Assembly: GCA_902767285.1 (NCBI GenBank)
Contig: CACXHC010000284.1
Coordinates: forward strand, 1 to 7,229
Reading direction: 5' to 3'
Length of the DNA: 7,229 nt
DNA from: an uncultured Ruminococcus sp.
GTDB lineage: Bacteria > Bacillota > Clostridia > Oscillospirales > Acutalibacteraceae
Both the position numbers and the translations under genes were made by a program. The notes beneath the pieces were generated by a model. That model made no database searches and was not told where the DNA came from. It was given only the letters and a program-made list of their open reading frames with translations. Numbering within the stretch: the stretch's first letter is position 1; every line of letters starts with the position of its first letter. Positions 7,098-7,229 of this stretch are shown piece by piece.

Positions 7098-7172
7098 ACC
7101 CTTTCCAAAAAACTTTAATTGTGTAGAAAACATTAAAACAATGTTCGTTGAAACACATAAAATTTATATAGT

Positions 7173-7229
7173 AAAAGTTTTTTTTGCTTCTTTTTTTTTC
7201 AAAAAAAAGAAGAGAAAATAAGCAACAAA
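7173..7229. repeat. 57-base direct repeat, right copy
   Basis: This copy is identical over its whole length to bases 1-57 and runs to the last base of the window. The internal inverted repeat arms are at 7187-7198 and 7201-7212. It lies about 200 bases upstream of the predicted promoter, so the two copies bracket the whole operon with its control region. The two sequences preceding and following the copies cannot be compared, since the outer flank of each lies outside the window. Confidence 0.85.

Larger units (their letters stand above)
6890..7229. other. Gene-free upstream region of the operon
   Basis: This 340-base stretch holds the ribosome binding site, the start-site palindrome, one good and one weak promoter, the 17-bp-arm palindrome and the right copy of the 57-base repeat. 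Between the last two, 7098-7172 is AT-rich and shows only a short inverted repeat (AACATT at 7129-7134, AATGTT at 7140-7145). I see no convincing coding sequence, tRNA or riboswitch in it. The leader of about 45 bases from the predicted transcription start is too short for a typical riboswitch. Confidence 0.6.

Noticed and set aside
1..7229. Complete circular plasmid of about 7.2 kb
   Set aside because: The end repeats allow circularisation on paper, but there is no replication initiator, partition, mobilisation or recombinase gene, and the repeat itself looks like an interspersed hairpin element. It is kept only as an alternative in the findings.

Overview
The window is AT-rich DNA with strong GGAGG-type ribosome binding sites, runs of A and T between genes, and long perfect palindromes beside the genes. 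This fits a low-GC Gram-positive bacterium, most likely a gut-type clostridium of the Ruminococcus/Oscillospiraceae kind. That placement is an inference from sequence style; there is no rRNA or marker gene to confirm it.

The window holds one two-gene operon, read entirely on the minus strand (right to left). From the right end: a 340-base upstream region carries one copy of a 57-base repeat, a 17-bp-arm palindrome, a good sigma-A-type promoter and a 16-bp perfect palindrome at the predicted transcription start. Next is a very large gene (6889 to 1157, 1910 aa). It has a small N-terminal beta-barrel-like domain, helical/TPR repeats, a cold-shock-like OB domain, more TPRs, an acidic linker, a long unassigned helical region, an unassigned alpha/beta domain, and a C-terminal STAND/AAA-type P-loop ATPase with a likely winged helix. 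Its stop overlaps the start of a second gene by four bases (ATGA). That gene (1160 to 105, 351 aa) has an N-terminal alpha/beta part that looks like a P-loop NTPase fold without its P-loop, and a C-terminal helical part with an RNxxxH motif like that of HEPN ribonucleases. A GC-rich hairpin follows 8 bases after its stop, and then the second copy of the 57-base repeat forms the left edge.

My reading is a two-component conflict or anti-phage-like module. The giant TPR-ATPase would be sensor and switch, and the small HEPN-like protein partner or effector, made from one transcript with coupled translation. The architecture, motifs and coupling are visible in the sequence; the defence role is inferred. 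I do not recognise the pair as a named system.

The same 57 bases occur, in the same orientation, at the two extreme ends of the window. Either the operon sits between two copies of an interspersed repeat, or this is a contig whose ends overlap because the molecule is circular or because assembly stopped at a repeat. No replication, transposition or integration gene is present to decide this.
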